A DNA stretch of 64,000 bases. It comes from Argentina anserina. Its lineage: Eukaryota > Streptophyta > Magnoliopsida > Rosales > Rosaceae. Positions 54,311 through 64,000 of the stretch are shown piece by piece. The DNA is taken from NCBI RefSeq assembly GCF_933775445.1, contig NW_026089445.1, positions 186,001-250,000 on the forward strand. The letters run 5' to 3'. How positions within the stretch are numbered: position 1 is the stretch's first letter; every line of letters begins with the position of its first letter. The translations under genes were made by a program, and so were the position numbers. The notes under the pieces are model-generated. The model did not search any database, was not told the origin of the DNA, and saw only the letters and a list, made by a program, of their open reading frames with translations.

Positions 54311-56908
54311 CTCAAATACAATAGAAACTCGCATCAGAAGCCTTACAGAAAGATACTCAAACGAGAAATGAAAAGATACGCAATTGGAATAGTAAAGATA
54401 CGCAAACGATGTAAATATACACAATTGGAATAGTAAAGATACGCAAACGATGTAAAGATACTCAGTTTGAAAGAAACACACTCCCACACTTGCAAAACTC
54501 TCAAATTCAATAGAAACGCGCATCAGAAAGCCTTACAGAAAGATACTCAAACGAGAAATGAAAAGATACTCAATTGCAATAGTAAAGATACGCAAACGAT
54601 GTAAAGATACACAATTGGAATAGTAAAGATACGCAAACGATGTAAAGATACTCAGTTTGAAAGAAACACACTCCCACACTTGCAAAACTCTCAAATACAA
54701 TAGAAACTCGCATCAGAAGCCTTACAGAAAGATACTCAAACGAGAAATGAAAAGATACACAATTGCAATAGTAAAGATACGCAAACGATGTAAAGATACA
54801 CAATTGGAATAGTAAAGATACGCAAACGATGTAAAGATACTCAGTTTGAAAGAAACACACTCCCACACTTGCAAAACTCTTAAATTCAATAGAAACTCGC
54901 ATCAGAAAGCCTTACAGAAAGATACTCAAACGAGAAATGAAAAGATACACAATTGGAATTGTAAAGATACACAAACGATGTAAAGATAATCAGATTGAAA
55001 GAAACCCACTCCCACACTTGCAAAACTCTCAAATACAATAGAAACTCGCATCAGAAGCCTTACAGAAAGATACTCAAACGAGAAATGAAAAGATACACAA
55101 TTGGAATAGTAAAGATACGCAAACGATGTAAAGATACACAATTGGAATAGTAAAGATACGCAAACGATGTAAAGATACTCAGTTTGAAAGAAACACACTC
55201 CCACACTTGCAAAACTCTCAAATTCAATAGAAACGCGCATCAGAAAGCCTTACAGAAAGATACTCAAACGAGAAATGAAAAGATACTCAATTGCAATAGT
55301 AAAGATATGCAAACGATGTAAAGATACACAATTGGAATAGTAAAGATACGCAAATGATGTAAAGATACTCAGTTTGAAAGAAACACACTCCCACACTTGC
55401 AAAACTCTCAAATTCAATAGAAACTCGCATCAGAAAGCCTTACAGAAAGATACTCAAACGAGAAATGAAAAGATACACAATTGGAATTATAAAGATACAC
55501 AAACGATGTAAAGATACTCAGATTGAAAGAAACACACTCCCACACTTGCAAAACTCTCAAATACAATAGAAACTCGCATCAGAAGCCTTACAGAAAGATA
55601 CTCAAACGAGAAATGAAAAGATACAATATTGCAATAGTAAAGATACGCAAACGATGTAAAGATACACAATTGGAATAGTAAAGATACGCAAACGATGTAA
55701 AGATAATCAGATTGAAAGAAACCCACTCCCACACTTGCAAAACTCTCAAATACAATAGAAACTCGCATCAGAAGCCTTACAGAAAGATACTCAAACGAGA
55801 AATGAAAAGATACACAATTGGAATAGTAAAGATACGCAAACGATGTAAAGATACACAATTGGAATAGTAAAGATACGCAAACGATGTAAAGATACTCAGT
55901 TTGAAAGAAACACACTCCCACACTTGCAAAACTCTCAAATACAATAGAAACTCGCATCAGAAGCCTTACAGAAAGATACTCAAACGAGAAATGAAAAGAT
56001 ACACAATTGCAATAGTAAAGATACGCAAACGATGTAAAGATACACAATTGGAATAGTAAAGATACGCAAACGATGTAAAGATACTCAGTTTGAAAGAAAC
56101 ACACTCCCACACTTGCAAAACTCTTAAATTCAATAGAAACTCGCATCAGAAAGCTTTACAGAAAGATACTCAAACGAGAAATGAAAAGATACACAATTGG
56201 AATTGTAAAGATACACAAACGATGTAAAGATAATCAGATTGAAAGAAACCCACTCCCACACTTGCAAAACTCTCAAATACAATAGAAACTCGCATCAGAA
56301 GCCTTACAGAAAGATACTCAAACGAGAAATGAAAAGATACACAATTGCAATAGTAAACATACGCAAACGATGTAAAGATACACAATTGGAATAGTAAAGA
56401 TACGCAAACGATGTAAAGATACTCAGTTTGAAAGAAACACACTCCCACACTTGCAAAACTCTCAAATTCAATAGAAACTCGCATCAGAAAGCCTTACAGA
56501 AAGATACTCAAACGAGAAATGAAAAGATAGACAATTGGAATAGTAAAGATACGCAAACGATGTAAAGATACACAATTGGAATAGTAAAGATACGGAAACG
56601 ATGTAAAGATACACAATTGGAATAGTAAAGATACGCAAAAGATGTAAAGATACTCAGTTTGAAAGAAACACACTCCCACACTTGCAAAACTCTCAAATAC
56701 AATAGAAACTCGCATCAGAAGCCTTACAGAAAGATACTCAAACGAGAAATGAAAAGATACACAATTGGAATAGTAAAGATACGCAAACGATGTAAAGATA
56801 CACAATTGGAATAGTAAAGATACGCAAACGATGTAAAGATAGACAATTGGAATAGTAAAGATACGGAAACGATGTAAAGATACACAATTGGAATAGTAAA
56901 GATACGCA
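54311..56908 (+). repeat. Diverged monomer patch with an internal 1,244-bp duplication
   Basis: Copies here carry many private changes: 'gaaacgcgcatc' (about 54,515 and 55,232), 'gatactcaattgcaatag', 'ggaattgtaaag' (about 54,956 and 56,200), 'ggaattataaag' (about 55,485), 'gataatcag' (about 54,986, 55,702 and 56,230), 'gaaacccactccc', 'gatacaatattgc' (about 55,620), 'gatatgcaaac' (about 55,306) and 'ctcttaaattc' (54,881 and 56,125). About 54,580-55,250 resembles 55,824-56,494 at +1,244 bp. The substitution 'aagctttac' at 56,151 makes an AAGCTT site I saw nowhere else. No non-satellite DNA is present. Confidence 0.8.
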
Positions 56909-56970
56909 AACGATGTAAAGATACTCAGTTTGAAAGAAACACACTCCCACACTTGCAAAACTCTCAAATT
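56469..56970 (+). repeat. 502-bp block of a three-module and a four-module monomer, copy 1
   Basis: A 231-bp monomer (three modules) is followed by a 271-bp monomer (four modules, 148 + 3 x 41). Markers are 'gatagacaattgg', 'gatacggaaac' and 'caaaagatg'. In the 271-bp monomer the third module carries both 'gatagac' and 'gatacggaaac', the combination split over modules 1 and 2 of the 231-bp monomer. That suggests conversion between neighbouring modules. The block recurs at +4,047 and +5,564 bp. Confidence 0.85.
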
Positions 56971-59900
56971 CAATAGAAACTCGCATCAGAAAGCCTTACA
57001 GAAAGATACTCAAACGAGAAATGAAAAGATACACAATTGGAATAGTAAAGATACGCAAACGATGTAAAGATACTCAGTTTGAAAGAAACACACTCCCACA
57101 CTTGCAAAACTCTCAAATACAATAGAAACTCGCATCAGAAAGCCTTACAGAAAGATACTCAAACGAGAAATGAAAAGATACACAATTGGAATAGTAAAGA
57201 TACGCAAACGATGTAAAGATACACAATTAGAATAGTAAAGATACACAAACGATGTAAAGATACTCAGATTGAAAGAAACACACTCCCACACTTGCAAAAC
57301 TCTCAAATACAATAGAAACTCGCATCAGAAGCCTTACAGAAAGATACTCAAACGAGAAATGAAAAGATACACAATTGGAATAGTAAAGATACGCAAACGA
57401 TGTAAAGATACACAATTGGAATAGTAAAGATACGCAAACGATGTAAAGATACTCAGTTTGAAAGAAACACACTCCCACACTTGCAAAACTCTCAAATTCA
57501 ATAGAAACTCGCATCAGAAAGCCTTACAGAAAGATACTCAAACGAGAAATGAAAAGATACACAATTGGAATAGTAAAGATACGCAAACGATGTAAAGATA
57601 CTCAGTTTGAAAGAAACACACTCCCACACTTGCAAAACTCTCAAATTCAATAGAAACTCGCATCAGAAAGCCTTACAGAAAGATACTCAAACGAGAAATG
57701 AAAAGATACACAATTGGAATAGTAAAGATACGCAAACGATGTAAAGATACACAGTTTGAAAGAAACACACTCCCACACTTGCAAAACTCTCAAATACAAT
57801 AGAAACTCGCATCAGAAGCCTTACAGAAAGATACTTAAACGAGAAATGAAAAGATACACAATTGGAATAGTAAAGATACGCAAACCATGTAAAGATACAC
57901 AATTGGAATAGTAAAGATACGCAAACGATGTAAAGATACTCAGTTTGAAAGAAACACACTCCCACACTTGCAAAACTCTCAAATTCAATAGAAACTCGCA
58001 TCAGAAAGCCTTACAGAAAGATACTCAAACGAGAAATGAAAAGATACACAATTGGAATAGTAAAGATACGCAAACGATGTAAAGATACTCAGTTTGAAAG
58101 AAACACACTCCCACACTTGCAAAACTCTCAAATACAATAGAAACTCGCATCAGAAAGCCTTACAGAAAGATACTCAAACGAGAAATGAAAAGATACACAA
58201 TTGGAATAGTAAAGATACGCAAACGATGTAAAGATACACAATTAGAATAGTAAAGATACACAAACGATGTAAAGATACTCAGATTGAAAGAAACACACTC
58301 CCACACTTGCAAAACTCTCAAATACAATAGAAACTCGCATCAGAAGCCTTACAGAAAGATACTCAAACGAGAAATGAAAAGATACACAATTGGAATAGTA
58401 AAGATACGCAAACGATGTAAAGATACACAATTGGAATAGTAAAGATACGCAAACGATGTAAAGATACTCAGTTTGAAAGAAACACACTCCCACACTTGCA
58501 AAACTCTCAAATACAATAGAAACTCGCATTAGAAGCCTTACAGAAATATACTCAAACGAGAAATGAAAAGATACACAATTGCAATAGTAAAGATACGCAA
58601 ACGATGTAAAGATACACAATTGGAATAGTAAAGATACGCAAATGATGTAAAGATACACAATTGGAATAGTAAAGATACGCAAACGATGTAAAGATACTCA
58701 GTTTGAAAGAAACACACTCCCACACTTGCAAAACTCTCAAATTCAATAGAAACTCGCATCAGAAAGCCTAACAGAAAGATACTCAAACGAGAAATGAAAA
58801 GATACACAATTGGAATAGTAAAGATACGCAAACGATGTAAAGATACTCAGTTTGAAAGAAACACACTCCCACACTTGCAAAACTCTCAAATACAATAGAA
58901 ACTCGCATCAGAAGCCTTACAGAAAGATACTCAAACGAGAAATGAAAAGATACACAATTGCAATAGTAAAGATACGCAAACGATGTAAAGATACACAATT
59001 GGAATAGTAAAGATACGCAAACGATGTAAAGATACTCAGTTTGAAAGAAACACACTCCCACACTTGCAAAACTCTCAAAATCAATAGAAACTCGCATCAG
59101 AAAGCCTTACAGAAAGATACTCAAATGAGAAATGAAAAGATACACAATTGGAATAGTAAAGATACGCAAACGATGTAAAGATACTCAGTTTGAAAGAAAC
59201 ACACTCCCACACTTGCAAAACTCTCAAATACAATAGACACTCGCATCAGAAGCCTTACAGAAAGATACTCAAACGAGAAATGAAAAGATACACAATTGGA
59301 ATAGTGAAGATACGCAAACGATGTAAAAATACACAATTGGAATAGTAAAGATACGCAAACGATGTAAAGATACTCAGTTTGAAAGAAACACACTCCCACA
59401 CTTGCAAAACTCTCAAATTCAATAGAAACTCGCATCAGAAAGCCTTACAGAAAGATACTCAAACGAGAAATGAAAAGACACACAATTGGAATAGTAAAGA
59501 CACGCAAACGATGTAAAGATACACAATTGGAATAGTAAAGATACGCAAACGATGTAAAGATACTCAGTTTGAAAGAAACACACTCCCACACTTGCAAAAC
59601 TCTCAAATACAATAGAAACTCGCATTAGAAGCCTTACAGAAATATACTCAAACGAGAAATGAAAAGATACACAATTGGAATAGTGAAGATACGCAAACGA
59701 TGTAAACATACACAATTGGAATAGTAAAGATACGCAAACGATGTAAAGATACTCAGTTTGAAGGAAACACACTCCACCACTTGCAAAACTCTCAAATTCA
59801 ATAGAAACTCGCATCAGAAGCCTTACAGAAAGATACTCAAACGAGAAATGAAAAGATACACAATTGCAATAGTAAAGATACGCAAACGATGTAAAGATAC

Positions 59901-60170
59901 ACAATTGGAATAGTAAAGATACGCAAACGATGTAAAGATACACAATTGGAATAGTAAAGATACGCAAACGATGTAAAGATAGGCAGTTTGAAAGAAACAC
60001 ACTCCCACACTTGCAAAACTCTCAAATTCAATAGAAACTCGCATCAGAAAGCCTTACAGAAAGATACTCAAAGGAGAAATTAAAAGATACACAATTGGAA
60101 TAGTAAAGATACGCAAACGATGTAAAGATACTCAGTTTGAAAGAAACACACTCCCACACTTGCAAAACTC
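56910..60170 (+). repeat. Approximately 3.2-kb duplicated segment, 5,859-bp offset, copy 2
   Basis: Repeats the ordered markers of the copy at 51,050. Differences noticed: 'gtaaaaatacac' at about 52,375 is 'gtaaagatacac' here, 'gatacgcag' at about 52,841 is 'gatactcag' here, and 'cttccaaaac' at about 54,301 is 'cttgcaaaac' here. Just after that, the copies part ('catcagaagcc' against 'cattagaagcc'). Boundaries are approximate. Confidence 0.82.
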
Positions 60171-60515
60171 TCAAATACAATAGAAACTCGCATTAGAAGC
60201 CTTACAGAAATATACTCCAACAAGAAATGAAAAGATACACAATTGGAATAGTGAAGATACGCAAACGATGTAAAAATACACAATTGGAATAGTTAAGATA
60301 CGCAAACGATGTAAAGATACTCAGTTTGAAGGAAACACACTCCACCACTTGCAAAACTCTCAAATTCAATAGAAACTCGCATCAGAAAGCCTTACAGAAA
60401 GATACTCAAACGAGAAATGAAAAGATACACAATTGGAATAGTAAAGATACGCAAACGATGTAAAGATACTGAGTTTGAAAGAAACACACTCCCACACTTG
60501 CAAAACTCTCAAATT

Positions 60516-61017
60516 CAATAGAAACTCGCATCAGAAAGCCTTACAGAAAGATACTCAAACGAGAAATGAAAAGATAGACAATTGGAATAGTAAAGATACG
60601 CAAACGATGTAAAGATACACAATTGGAATAGTAAAGATACGGAAACGATGTAAAGATACACAATTGGAATAGTAAAGATACGCAAAAGATGTAAAGATAC
60701 TCAGTTTGAAAGAAACACACTCCCACACTTGCAAAACTCTCAAATACAATAGAAACTCGCATCAGAAGCCTTACAGAAAGATACTCAAACGAGAAATGAA
60801 AAGATACACAATTGGAATAGTAAAGATACGCAAACGATGTAAAGATACACAATTGGAATAGTAAAGATACGCAAACGATGTAAAGATAGACAATTGGAAT
60901 AGTAAAGATACGGAAACGATGTAAAGATACACAATTGGAATAGTAAAGATACGCAAACGATGTAAAGATACTCAGTTTGAAAGAAACACACTCCCACACT
61001 TGCAAAACTCTCAAATA
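60516..61017 (+). repeat. 502-bp block of three- and four-module monomers, copy 2
   Basis: Same 231-bp plus 271-bp pair as at 56,469, at +4,047 bp, with 'gatagacaattgg' near 60,586 and 'gatacggaaac' near 60,638. The following monomer carries 'ccttatag' near 61,043, which is common near the left end of the window. Confidence 0.85.
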
Positions 61018-62032
61018 CAATAGAAACTCGCATCAGAAGCCTTATAGAAAGATACTCAAACGAGAAATGAAAAGATACACAATTGGAATAGTAAAGATAC
61101 GCAAACGATGTAAAGATACTCAGTTTGAAAGAAACACACTCCCACACTTGCAAAACTCTCAAATTCAATAGAAACTCGCATCAGAAAGCCTTACAGAAAG
61201 ATACTCAAACGAGAAATGAAAAGATACTCAATTGGAATAGTAAAGATACGCAAACGATGTAAAGATACACAATTGGAATAGTAAAGATACGCAAACGATG
61301 TAAAGATACTCAGATTGAAAGAAACACACTCCCACACTTGCAAAACTCTCAAATTCAATAGAAACTCGCATCAGAAAGCCTTACAGAAAGATACTCAAAC
61401 GAGAAATGAAAAGATACACAATTGGAATAGTAAAGATACGCAAACGATGTAAAGATACTCAGTTTGAAAGAAACACACTCCCACACTTGCAAAACTCTCA
61501 AATTCAATAGAAACTCGCATTAGAAAGCCTTACAGAAAGATACTCAAACGAGAAATGAAAAGATACTCAATTGGAATAGTAAAGATACGCAAACGATGTA
61601 AAGATACACAATTGGAATAGTAAAGATACGCAAACGATGTAAAGATACTCAGTTTGAAAGAAACACACTCCCACACTTGCAAAACTCTCAAATACAATAG
61701 AAACTCGCATTAGAAGCCTTACAGAAATATACTCCAACAAGAAATGAAAAGATACACAATTGGAATAGTGAAGATACGCAAACGATGTAAAAATACACAA
61801 TTGGAATAGTTAAGATACGCAAACGATGTAAAGATACTCAGTTTGAAGGAAACACACTCCACCACTTGCAAAACTCTCAAATTCAATAGAAACTCGCATC
61901 AGAAAGCCTTACAGAAAGATACTCAAACGAGAAATGAAAAGATACACAATTGGAATAGTAAAGATACGCAAACGATGTAAAGATACTCAGTTTGAAAGAA
62001 ACACACTCCCACACTTGCAAAACTCTCAAATT

Positions 62033-62534
62033 CAATAGAAACTCGCATCAGAAAGCCTTACAGAAAGATACTCAAACGAGAAATGAAAAGATAGACAATT
62101 GGAATAGTAAAGATACGCAAACGATGTAAAGATACACAATTGGAATAGTAAAGATACGGAAACGATGTAAAGATACACAATTGGAATAGTAAAGATACGC
62201 AAAAGATGTAAAGATACTCAGTTTGAAAGAAACACACTCCCACACTTGCAAAACTCTCAAATACAATAGAAACTCGCATCAGAAGCCTTACAGAAAGATA
62301 CTCAAACGAGAAATGAAAAGATACACAATTGGAATAGTAAAGATACGCAAACGATGTAAAGATACACAATTGGAATAGTAAAGATACGCAAACGATGTAA
62401 AGATAGACAATTGGAATAGTAAAGATACGGAAACGATGTAAAGATACACAATTGGAATTGTAAAGATACGCAAACGATGTAAAGATACTCAGTTTGAAAG
62501 AAACACACTCCCACACTTGCAAAACTCTCAAATT
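62033..62534 (+). repeat. 502-bp block of three- and four-module monomers, copy 3
   Basis: Same pair at +1,517 bp from copy 2. The last module reads 'ggaattgtaaag' near 62,454 where the other copies have 'ggaatagtaaag'. Flanking monomers with 'gaaggaaacacactccacc' (60,329, 61,846 and 62,876) show that a 1,517-bp unit surrounds copies 2 and 3 and is followed by a shortened 1,030-bp version. Confidence 0.85.
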
Positions 62535-62913
62535 CAATAGAAACTCGCATTAGAAAGCCTTACAGAAAGATACTCAAACGAGAAATGAAAAGATACTCAA
62601 TTGGAATAGTAAAGATACGCAAACGATGTAAAGATACACAATTGGAATAGTAAAGATACGCAAACGATGTAAAGATACTCAGTTTGAAAGAAACACACTC
62701 CCACACTTGCAAAACTCTCAAATACAATAGAAACTCGCATTAGAAGCCTTACAGAAATATACTCAAACAAGAAATTAAAAGATACACAATTGGAATAGTG
62801 AAGATACGCAAACGATGTAAAAATACACAATTGGAATAGTTAAGATACGCAAACGATGTAAAGATACTCAGTTTGAAGGAAACACACTCCACCACTTGCA
62901 AAACTCTCAAATT

Positions 62914-64000
62914 CAATAGAAACTCGCATCAGAAAGCCTTACAGAAAGATACTCAAACGAGAAATGAAAAGATACACAATTGGAATAGTAAAGATACGCA
63001 AACGATGTAAAGATACACAATTGGAATAGTAAAGATACGCAAACGATGTAAAGATACTCAGATTGAAAGAAACACACTCCCACACTTGCAAAACTCTCAA
63101 ATTCAATAGAAACTCGCATCAGAAAGCCTTACAGAAAGATACTCAAACGAGAAATGAAAAGATACACAATTGGAATAGTAAAGATACGCAAACGATGTAA
63201 AGATACACAATTGGAATAGTAAAGATACGCAAACGATGTAAAGATACTCAGTTTGAAAGAAACACACTCCCGCACTTGCAAAACTCTCAAATTCAATAGA
63301 AACTCGCATCAGAAAGCCTTACAGAAAGATACTCAAACGAGAAATAAAAAGATACACAATTGGAATAGTAAAGATACGCAAACGATGTAAAGATACACAA
63401 TTGGAATAGTAAACATACGCAAACGATGTAAAGATACTCAGTTTGAAGGAAACACACTCCCACACTTGCAAAACTCTCAAATACAATAGAAACTCGCATC
63501 AGAAAGCCTTACAGAAAGATACTCAAACGAGAAATGAAAAGACACACAATTCGAATAGTAAAGACACGCAAACGATGTAAAGATACACAATTGGAATAGT
63601 AAAGATACCCAAACGATGTAAAGATACTCAGTTTGAAAGAAACACACTCCCACACTTGCAAAACTCTTAAATTCAATAGAAACTCGCATCAGAAAGCCTT
63701 ACAGAAAGATACTCAAACGAGAAAATAAAAGATACACAATTGGAATAGTAAAGATACGCAAACGATGTAAAATACACAATTGGAATAGTAAAGATACGCA
63801 AACGATGTAAAGATACTCAGTTTGAAAGAAACACACTCCCACACTTGCAAAACTCTCAAATACAATAGAAACTCGCATTAGAAGCCTTACAGAAAGATAC
63901 TCAAACGAGAAATGAAAAGATACACAATTGGAATAGTAAAGATACGCAAACGATGTAAAATACACAATTGGAATAGTAAAGATACGCAAACGATGTAAAG
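62914..64000 (+). repeat. Right-edge run of two-module (190-bp) monomers
   Basis: Starts at 62,914, 63,104, 63,294, 63,484, 63,674 and 63,863 give lengths of 190, 190, 190, 190 and 189 bp, with no single-module monomers between. These copies carry more private changes than the central array: 'cccgcacttgc' near 63,271, 'gaaataaaaag' near 63,342, 'gtaaacatacgc' near 63,410, 'caattcgaatag' near 63,547, 'gatacccaaac' near 63,605, 'gaaaataaaag' near 63,721, and loss of the G in 'tgtaaaatacac' near 63,769 and 63,957. No end of the array is reached. Confidence 0.85.

Larger units (their letters stand above)
1..64000 (+). repeat. Satellite DNA array, 148/149-bp based, single orientation
   Basis: The whole window is a head-to-tail tandem array of one monomer family, roughly 360-375 copies at the observed mean spacing. 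Each copy reads, in order: 'caatagaaactcgcatcag', an AAGCC/AAAGCC step, 'ttacagaaa', 'gatactcaaacgagaaatg', one or more 41-bp modules, 'gatactcagtttgaaa', then 'cacactcccacacttgc' and 'aaaactctcaaat'. I saw no inverted monomer, transposon, unique insert or gene. Copies differ by a few substitutions and by module number, never by foreign sequence. The plus strand is strongly A-rich throughout. The array starts before base 1 and continues beyond base 64,000. Long satellites with higher-order structure are a eukaryotic feature; species and chromosomal location cannot be read from this sequence. Confidence 0.98.

Noticed and set aside
56151..56156. An AAGCTT (HindIII) site that seems to be the only one in the window.
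   Set aside because: It is created by one C-to-T change in 'aaagccttac'. It is useful as a private marker but has no biological meaning by itself.
4903..61171. Plus-strand 64-codon open frames (for example 4,903-5,097 and 40,550-40,744) giving a Lys/Thr/His-rich peptide.
   Set aside because: They arise wherever a 148-bp monomer is followed by suitable neighbours and are antisense to equally open frames. They are repeat by-products with no coding evidence.
63340..63730. AATAAA-like sequences near 63,342 and 63,722 as polyadenylation signals.
   Set aside because: They result from single substitutions in two monomers ('gaaatgaaaag' changed to 'gaaataaaaag' or 'gaaaataaaag'), with no gene upstream.
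1..64000. CRISPR array, because of the regular direct repeats.
   Set aside because: There are no unique spacers between conserved repeats. The whole period is repetitive, unit length is 148-271 bp, and no cas-like gene is present.
1..64000. Centromere protein B box or another known centromere motif.
   Set aside because: I found no match to the CENP-B box core (TTCG, a spacer, then CGGG); CGGG does not occur in the monomer. Centromere identity therefore cannot be claimed from a motif.
1..64000. Telomeric or simple microsatellite tracts.
   Set aside because: No TTAGGG-, TTTAGGG- or TTAGG-type runs and no mono-, di- or trinucleotide tracts beyond short A-runs were seen.
1..64000. Transposon-derived tandem repeat (LTR, MITE or Helitron origin).
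   Set aside because: I saw no terminal repeats, target-site duplications, polypurine tract, primer-binding site or transposase/integrase remnant. The repeat may still derive from an element, but this window gives no evidence for it.
1..64000. tRNA, rRNA or other structured RNA genes embedded in the repeat.
   Set aside because: No A/B box pair with a cloverleaf, no rRNA-like segments and no strong stem-loops were recognised in the monomer.

Overview
The window is one uninterrupted block of satellite DNA. I can support no protein-coding gene, RNA gene, transposable element, CRISPR array, telomeric repeat or unique sequence in its 64 kb. Every part I read is a head-to-tail copy of one A-rich monomer (counted on a plain copy: 69 A, 28 T, 30 C, 22 G in 149 bp, about 35% GC). 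All copies face the same way. The array runs off both ends of the window. An array this size, with nested levels of homogenised repeats, is typical of eukaryotic centromeric, pericentromeric or subtelomeric heterochromatin. The sequence does not identify the species or the chromosomal position.

Repeat architecture, smallest scale first. (1) The motif GATAC, usually preceded by AAA or AA, starts four successive segments of 23, 22, 19 and 16 bp in each monomer. A 69-bp segment without GATAC completes it. (2) The 22+19 bp pair forms a 41-bp module present once, twice, three or four times per monomer. (3) This gives monomers of 148/149, 189/190, 230/231 and 271 bp; the one-base difference is mainly 'cagaagcc' versus 'cagaaagcc'. 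(4) Monomers with diagnostic variants are ordered into higher-order repeats (HORs): a 10-monomer, 1,692-bp unit near the left end, an 8-monomer, 1,352-bp unit at about 12.9-15.6 kb, and an 11-monomer, 1,921-bp unit (with 1,880, 1,881, 1,731 and 1,542-bp derivatives) from about 16 to 51 kb. (5) HOR groups are themselves duplicated, most clearly at an offset of 8,872 bp (about 33.3-42.0 kb against 42.2-50.8 kb, five differences found by eye), and also at 5,859, 12,119 and 16,072 bp.

Layout: 1-692, three triple-module monomers; 693-1,369, mixed monomers; 1,370-4,753, two 10-monomer HORs; about 3.7-12.7 kb, shuffled blocks repeated at offsets of 2,870, 2,936 and 487 bp; 12.9-15.6 kb, 8-monomer HOR; about 16-33 kb, 11-monomer HOR with size variants; 33.3-50.8 kb, the 8,872-bp super-repeat; 51.0-60.2 kb, two copies of a 3.2-kb block around a more diverged patch (54.5-56.5 kb); 60.2-62.9 kb, blocks with triple and quadruple modules; 62.9-64.0 kb, a plain run of two-module (190-bp) monomers with more private mutations, perhaps near the array's edge.

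No genes act together here. The biology on view is unequal crossover and gene conversion building a nested satellite. Open reading frames, mostly on the minus strand, are by-products of the repeat (189 bp is exactly 63 codons) and are not annotated as genes. All comparisons were by eye; identities and boundaries marked approximate need a self-alignment.
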